Part shown: positions 42,524-43,790 of the stretch, piece by piece
Position numbering within the stretch: position 1 is the stretch's first letter
Layout of the letters: each line of letters opens with the position of its first letter
Source: a virus
IMG/VR virus record: IMGVR_UViG_3300047558_000338
Span: 1-43,790 of that record
Length of the DNA stretch: 43,790 nt
Reading direction: 5' to 3' (one strand)
The notes under the pieces: generated by a model
Databases searched by the model: none
Told to the model about the DNA's origin: nothing
What the model saw: the letters and a program-made list of their open reading frames with translations, nothing else
Program-made: the position numbers and the translations under genes

Positions 42524-43790
42524 ATGCAAATAGTATTTAATCCTACTGGGACTGATTTAAAGAATGAACGTCATTCATTTGGGGGGAATAGTACAGGTAT
42601 TATTAACTTAAATAATGTTAAGTATGATTGGGCAGTGCAGTTATATGAACAGATGCGGGAAAATTTTTGGATTCCTGAGAAGCTAGATGTAACTGGAGAT
42701 GTTACAGAATATCCTAAATTAACGGCAGAAGAACAAAGAGCTTATGACGGCATATTAGCTTATTTAGTATTCTTAGATTCTGTCCAAGTCCAGAACTTAC
42801 CTCATTTAAGTATTCCATGTACTGCGCCGGAGATTGCTATATGTTTCTCTGAACAAATAAGTCAAGAAACGATGCATAGTAAGTCATATGCTTACATGAT
42901 TGAGACTATACTACCTAGAGAGAAAAAAGATTATATATATGACTACTGGAGAGAGGATGAACATCTATTAAAGAGATGTAAAGTAATCGGCGATTATTAT
43001 CAACAATATATAGATAATCCAAGTAAAGAGAATTATCATATTGCAATGATTGCTGATTATATCCTTGAAGGTCTATATTTCTACTCAGGGTTAAATTAAT
43101 GGCCCACTAGCATTGTGAAGTGTTAGTCAAAACTTGCCAAATTGTCTGGAACCCCCTAAAGCCTTTATGCCACAGCAAAACTAGAAACAGTAAATGTAAT
43201 GGAGCGAGAGCAGAAAAAAGTTAAAGGATTAATTGAGAGCCGTAAGGGACTCAATTAGTATAATGGGCGATCAGCAGCGAAGCCTCTTTACTGAGGAACG
43301 TTCAACGAACAGAGGGTAAGCATCTTTAGATTGAAGATGATGGTATGTTCTAGCCCTTATTGAAAGATAAGGTATTAGCGTTTTATTCTTCTATAATTTA
43401 GCTTCTCGTAGTCTTATGGGTGGTAGTAGTGATATCTTTAAAATGATTAACCGTGACGAATTATCACATGTCAGACTATACCAAAAACTACTACAAGAAT
43501 TATTGGAACAGGAACCACAATTAGAGTCAACTATTTATAGAATGATGGATGAAGCTGTTAAGGCTGAATCAGAGTGGGTAGAGTATATTATTGGTGAAAA
43601 TATATTAGGTTTACCTATCTCAGCGTTAAAAGAGTATATTAAGTATTTAGCTAATACTCGTTTAAAAGCTCTAGGACTAAAACCTTTATATGAGAATGCT
43701 AGTAATAAATTTAAACATCTAGAGAAAATAGCTGATACAGGTAAAGATGCCCACGTTAAAACTAATTTCTTTGATGGTACTGTTACTAGC
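42524..43790 (+). CDS. nrdB: RNR beta (R2) subunit, intron-split, 3' end outside window
   Basis: Class I ribonucleotide reductase small subunit, which generates the radical for the alpha subunit. Exons 42524-43091 and 43381 onward (326 residues to the edge). Ligands are intact: D85 (FLDSVQVQNL), E115-x-x-H118 with radical Y122 (ETMHSKSY), E182 (ILEGLYFYSG), and E216-x-x-H219 (INRDELSH). The residue numbers coincide closely with E. coli NrdB. After splicing the join reads YFYSG-FLFFYNLASRS. Near the edge it reads VKTNFFDGTVTS, close to the C-terminus of the family, so only a short piece is missing. Its alpha partner is presumably the gene at 33845. Confidence 0.92.
43092..43380 (+). ncRNA. Group I intron (289 nt) in nrdB, no ORF
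   Basis: The upstream exon ends GGGU and pairs with GCCC at 43102-43105 (U-G wobble at the splice site), and the intron ends in G. Core-like sequences include GTTCAACGAACAGAGGG (43300-43316) and a 43321-43350 hairpin. Splicing restores the reading frame (phase 1) and the conserved GFLFFYNLASR. Without removal the frame stops after SGLN. Confidence 0.88.

Noticed and set aside
1-43790. CRISPR arrays, tRNA genes and insertion sequences
   Set aside because: No regularly spaced repeat with unique spacers, no tRNA arm patterns and no transposase with terminal repeats were found by eye.

Overview
The window is part of the genome of a large, AT-rich, contractile-tailed phage (myovirus type) or a prophage of that type, most likely infecting a cyanobacterium. 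The myovirus call rests on a tail sheath protein followed by two tail-tube paralogues and a baseplate hub, together with a portal, a Mu-gpI-like protease/scaffold and a major capsid protein. The cyanobacterial host is inferred from four exact copies of the HIP1 octamer GCGATCGC (2557, 8575, 32962, 42254) in a sequence where GC-rich words are rare. Two of these, plus a one-mismatch copy at 41348, sit in terminator hairpins. No terminase, tape measure of ordinary size or tail fibre is recognisable, so the genome clearly extends beyond both ends.

Region 1 (1-18431, almost all minus strand) is the virion-structure block, read right to left: tail-assembly chaperone with a -1 frameshift extension, portal, protease/scaffold, major capsid protein, two small head proteins, a strong terminator (10289-10326), a large unknown connector-region protein, a tail-completion-like protein, sheath, two tube paralogues, hub, and a partial baseplate protein running off the left edge. 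A three-gene plus-strand cassette (SWIM zinc finger, unknown, ribbon-helix-helix; 14443-15737) is inserted between portal and protease.

Region 2 (18476-33789, mostly plus strand) starts with one giant gene of 4218 codons, divergent from the chaperone. It has an N-terminal phospholipase-D-like domain, an internal DYDGD motif resembling the metal-binding loop of two-barrel RNA polymerases, and hydrophobic segments near the C-terminus. Small unknown genes follow.

Region 3 (33845-43790) holds nucleotide metabolism and regulation. It contains a ribonucleotide reductase alpha subunit carrying a LAGLIDADG intein directly before its thiyl-radical cysteine; a short R2-like ferritin-fold protein whose gene is cut by a 327-nt group I intron inside its second ExxH motif; and, at the right edge, a canonical R2 subunit with a 289-nt group I intron. 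Between them lie a GIY-YIG-like protein, a degenerate type II dehydroquinase homologue, an iteron-bearing non-coding region beside a helix-turn-helix protein, an OB-like protein and an MSV199-type antirepressor.

In working terms, the left half builds the particle, the giant protein is probably carried in or ejected from it (inference), and the right half supplies deoxynucleotides and controls replication or expression. The most interesting signals are the giant protein, the two-R2 arrangement with three self-splicing elements in catalytic sites, the lambda-like frameshift site, and the iteron region.
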